NCBI GenBank assembly: GCA_938008005.1
Contig: CALLLZ010000514.1
Location: 1 to 7,046, forward strand
DNA: 7,046 nucleotides
Direction of reading: 5' to 3'
Source of the DNA: an uncultured Marinicella sp.
GTDB taxonomy: Bacteria; Pseudomonadota; Gammaproteobacteria; Xanthomonadales; Marinicellaceae
Part shown: positions 4,763 through 7,046 of the stretch, piece after piece
Position numbering within the stretch: the stretch's first letter is position 1
Layout: every line of letters starts with the position of its first letter
Notes under the pieces: model-generated
Told to the model about the DNA's origin: nothing
What the model saw: the letters and a program-made list of their open reading frames with translations, nothing else
Databases searched by the model: none
Translations under genes and position numbers: made by a program

Positions 4763-6976
4763 ATGAGTCAGGTCATGAAAAATTACTTCATCATAATACC
4801 AGCTTTGTTATGTTTAACTGCTTGTCAAACACAAACAGAAGAAAATAATACCAATGTAGCTGCTAAGCCAGAAAATAATGCAGTTGGACCTGAAGTCATG
4901 AACGAGGATAAGAAGATGAGCAATGATCAACCACCTAAAGCAGAAAGAAGGCCACATGTTTTTAGTCAACATGGCTTGGAAAGAACAGATAATTACCATT
5001 GGCTCAGGGATGATTCGCGTACTGATCCTGATGTATTGGCATATCTGAATGCTGAAAACAGTTATACGACAAGCCAAATGGCTGGAAGTGAGGCGTTTAC
5101 AGACCGAATTTACAATGAAATTGTAGATCGAATTGTTCAAAATGATGAATCTGTGCCATACAAGTTAGGTGAGTTTTGGTATTACAGCAAGTACACAGAG
5201 GGTAAGGAATATCCTATATATGCTCGCAAGAAAGGCTCAATGCAAGACAGTGAAGAAGTACTGATTGATCTCAATGAGTTAGCAGCTGGGCATAGCTATT
5301 ATGCTTCTAATAGCCAGAATGTAAGTCATAACCATCAATTATATGGTTTTTCAGAAGACACAGTCAGTCGTCGGCAATATGACATCAAATTCAAAAATTT
5401 AGCCACTGGTGAAATGTTGCCAGATGTGATTAAAAATACCACGGGATCAATCGCATGGGCCAAAGACAATAAAACTGTTTTTTACACCCGTAAACACCCA
5501 ATTACACTTTTACCCTATCAGGTTTATCGACATGAACTAGGTACACCTGTGGAGAATGATGTGTTGGTCTATGAAGAAAAAGACAACACATTTTATGTGT
5601 CCTGTTATACCTCTAGATCTAATGATTACATCATGATATATACGGGTGCTACTACCATAACTGAAATGTTCTATTTAGATGCCAATGATCCTCAGGGAGA
5701 ATTTAAATCTGTTTTGCCGCGTGAGCCTAAACATGAATATGAAGTAGAAGATTTCAACGGTGATTGGATCATTAAAACTAACTGGAATGCGCTTAACTCT
5801 CGAGTTATGAAAGCTCCAATTGGAAAGTCTTTGGATAAAAGCCAGTGGCAAGAAGTGGTTTCACATGATGAAGAAACCTTGATATATGAAATTGAGACAT
5901 TCAAAGATTGGTTGGTATTAGAGCAAAGGAAAGATGGTATTCGTCATATAAAAGCCATTAATTGGCAAACGGGGTTAAGTAAGTTGATTCAATCAGATGA
6001 GCCTGCTTATACCATGAGGGTATCGTTTAACCCTGAGCAAAATCAGAATACCATGCGCTATGACTATGAGTCATTGACTCAATTAGAAAGTGTGATGGAA
6101 GTTGATTTAAATACTGATGAGAAGAAACTGCTTAAGCAAGATAAGATAAATGGTGAATATAAAGCTGAAGATTATCAATCACAGCGTATGGAAATTCAAG
6201 CTCGTGATGGCGCATTGGTGCCAATTTCTATGGTCTATAAAAAAGGCATGGGAGACTTAACAAAGCGCCCATTGTTGGTTTATGCCTATGGTTCTTATGG
6301 TTCATCTGTGGATCCAGGTTTTTCACTGAGTCGATTGTCATTATTGGACCGTGGGTTTATTTATGCCATACCGCATATTCGTGGTTCTCAAGCCAAAGGG
6401 CGTCAATGGTATGAAGATGGAAAAATGTTCAATAAAATTAATACGTTTAATGATTTTATCGATGCCACGAAGGCTTTATTGGATAAAAACACTGGCGATG
6501 TAAAACGCGTTTATGCTTGGGGTGGCAGTGCAGGTGGTTTGCTGATGGGTGCTGTGGCGAATATGAATGGTATGCTGTATGACGGTATGATTGCAGCAGT
6601 GCCTTTTGTTGATGTGGTAACGACCATGTTGGATGAAGATATCCCATTAACTACAGGTGAATTTGATGAGTGGGGGAACCCCAAGAACAAAGATTCGTAT
6701 GATTATATGTTGTCATACTCGCCCTATGACCAGGTTAAAGCCCAGGATTATCCCAACATATTAATTACCACAGGTTTACATGATTCACAGGTGCAGTATT
6801 GGGAACCAGCCAAATGGGCAGCTAAGTTGCGTGAATACAAAACTAATGATAACTTGGTGTTGCTCAGGACTAACATGGAAACCGGTCACGGAGGTGCATC
6901 TGGTCGTTTTTCTTATTATAAAGAAACAGCTGAAGATTATATGTTTTTGTTGAAACTGGCTGGAATCAAAGAGTAA
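4763..6976 (+). CDS. ptrB: Oligopeptidase B (S9A serine peptidase) with lipoprotein signal
   Basis: This 737-residue peptidase of the prolyl oligopeptidase family cuts short peptides after Arg or Lys. After the signal and linker come the N-terminal region (from PKAERRPH, DNYHWLRDD), a beta-propeller gate (about 130-460; LSRRQ-like SRRQYDIKFKNL, TLLPYQVYRHELGTP) and the alpha/beta-hydrolase domain. The catalytic residues are Ser589 in GGSAGG, Asp674 in HDSQVQYWEPAKW and His709 in ETGHGG. Their 85- and 35-residue spacing equals that recalled for the E. coli enzyme (532, 617, 652). The P1-basic pocket residues correspond to Glu633 and Asp635. The N-terminus MKNYFIIIPALLCLTAC has a lipobox with Cys21 followed by Gln, predicting an outer-membrane lipoprotein, unlike the cytoplasmic E. 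coli enzyme. The start at 4763 has GGG 7 bases upstream; ATG 4775 is an alternative. An internal start at 4916 is possible. The gene is a single unit ended by a strong terminator. Confidence 0.92.
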   Translation: MSQVMKNYFIIIPALLCLTACQTQTEENNTNVAAKPENNAVGPEVMNEDKKMSNDQPPKAERRPHVFSQHGLERTDNYHWLRDDSRTDPDVLAYLNAENSYTTSQMAGSEAFTDRIYNEIVDRIVQNDESVPYKLGEFWYYSKYTEGKEYPIYARKKGSMQDSEEVLIDLNELAAGHSYYASNSQNVSHNHQLYGFSEDTVSRRQYDIKFKNLATGEMLPDVIKNTTGSIAWAKDNKTVFYTRKHPITLLPYQVYRHELGTPVENDVLVYEEKDNTFYVSCYTSRSNDYIMIYTGATTITEMFYLDANDPQGEFKSVLPREPKHEYEVEDFNGDWIIKTNWNALNSRVMKAPIGKSLDKSQWQEVVSHDEETLIYEIETFKDWLVLEQRKDGIRHIKAINWQTGLSKLIQSDEPAYTMRVSFNPEQNQNTMRYDYESLTQLESVMEVDLNTDEKKLLKQDKINGEYKAEDYQSQRMEIQARDGALVPISMVYKKGMGDLTKRPLLVYAYGSYGSSVDPGFSLSRLSLLDRGFIYAIPHIRGSQAKGRQWYEDGKMFNKINTFNDFIDATKALLDKNTGDVKRVYAWGGSAGGLLMGAVANMNGMLYDGMIAAVPFVDVVTTMLDEDIPLTTGEFDEWGNPKNKDSYDYMLSYSPYDQVKAQDYPNILITTGLHDSQVQYWEPAKWAAKLREYKTNDNLVLLRTNMETGHGGASGRFSYYKETAEDYMFLLKLAGIKE
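4904..4918 (+). promoter_or_regulatory. Internal ribosome binding site and ATG within the oligopeptidase B gene
   Basis: GAGG at 4904-4907 lies 8 bases before an in-frame ATG at 4916-4918 (Met52 of the lipoprotein form). Starting here gives a 686-residue protein without signal peptide, beginning just before the conserved PKAERRPH of oligopeptidase B. This site looks better than the one at the upstream start. Confidence 0.45.
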
Positions 6977-6995
6977 CAAAATATATTTGAAATTT

Positions 6996-7031
6996 AAAGC
7001 ACCAAGCGCAATCACTTGGTGCTTTTTTTTT
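6996..7031 (+). terminator. Intrinsic (Rho-independent) terminator after oligopeptidase B
   Basis: AAAGCACCAAG (6996-7006) pairs perfectly with CTTGGTGCTTT (7015-7025) around an 8-base loop, and nine T follow the GC (7023-7031). It starts 19 bases after the stop codon. The last 15 bases of the window show nothing. Confidence 0.93.
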
Positions 7032-7046
7032 GCCCTATCGTGGTCG

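Noticed and set aside
6456..7015. Short - strand open frames opposite the end of oligopeptidase B
   Set aside because: One runs through the intrinsic terminator and both are antisense to the catalytic domain; no recognisable protein features.

Overview
The window comes from an AT-rich Gram-negative genome. It carries an outer-membrane OmpA-family protein, a lipoprotein signal, an ECF sigma factor paired with a DUF3379 protein, an oligopeptidase B and a type H exosortase. This combination fits a free-living, probably aquatic gammaproteobacterium. I cannot name the genus from sequence alone. I see no insertion sequence, phage gene, tRNA, rRNA or CRISPR array. The layout looks chromosomal, with compact operons and short regulatory gaps.

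Left part (1-974): a complete exosortase H gene on the + strand (97-636) converges on a small HPt phosphotransfer gene on the - strand (702-974). A weak AT-rich hairpin separates them. The HPt gene starts at a TTG codon with a good ribosome binding site, 14 bases after the stop of the large gene that precedes it, so the two look like one operon.

Centre (989-3439): that large gene (- strand) encodes a 761-residue envelope protein. It has a signal peptide, a predicted beta-rich membrane domain, an OmpA-type peptidoglycan-binding domain, a linker and three C-terminal Ig-like (Big_9/cadherin-like) repeats. The 165-base gap upstream of it holds two inverted repeats, one of which contains a GGAACTT sequence.

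Centre-right (3440-4647): an ECF sigma factor and a membrane-anchored DUF3379 protein overlap by four bases (ATGA) on the - strand. They look like a translationally coupled sigma/anti-sigma-type pair.

Right part (4648-7046): a divergent intergenic region carries a 27-base near-perfect palindrome built from four TGAC/GTCA half-sites. It leads into a + strand oligopeptidase B gene with all catalytic residues, ending in a strong intrinsic terminator. This enzyme has a lipoprotein signal added in front of an otherwise ordinary oligopeptidase B. An internal ATG with its own well-placed GAGG lies exactly where the ordinary enzyme would begin, so two forms in two compartments are possible.

The common theme is the cell envelope: protein sorting (exosortase), outer-membrane/peptidoglycan attachment (OmpA-Ig), signalling across the membrane (ECF sigma/DUF3379, HPt) and envelope peptide breakdown (lipoprotein oligopeptidase B). 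A shared regulon is an inference and is not shown by the sequence. No wholly new system is evident. The most rewarding leads are the possible dual-start oligopeptidase B, the divergent palindrome, and the unusual domain order and altered peptidoglycan-binding site of the OmpA-Ig protein.
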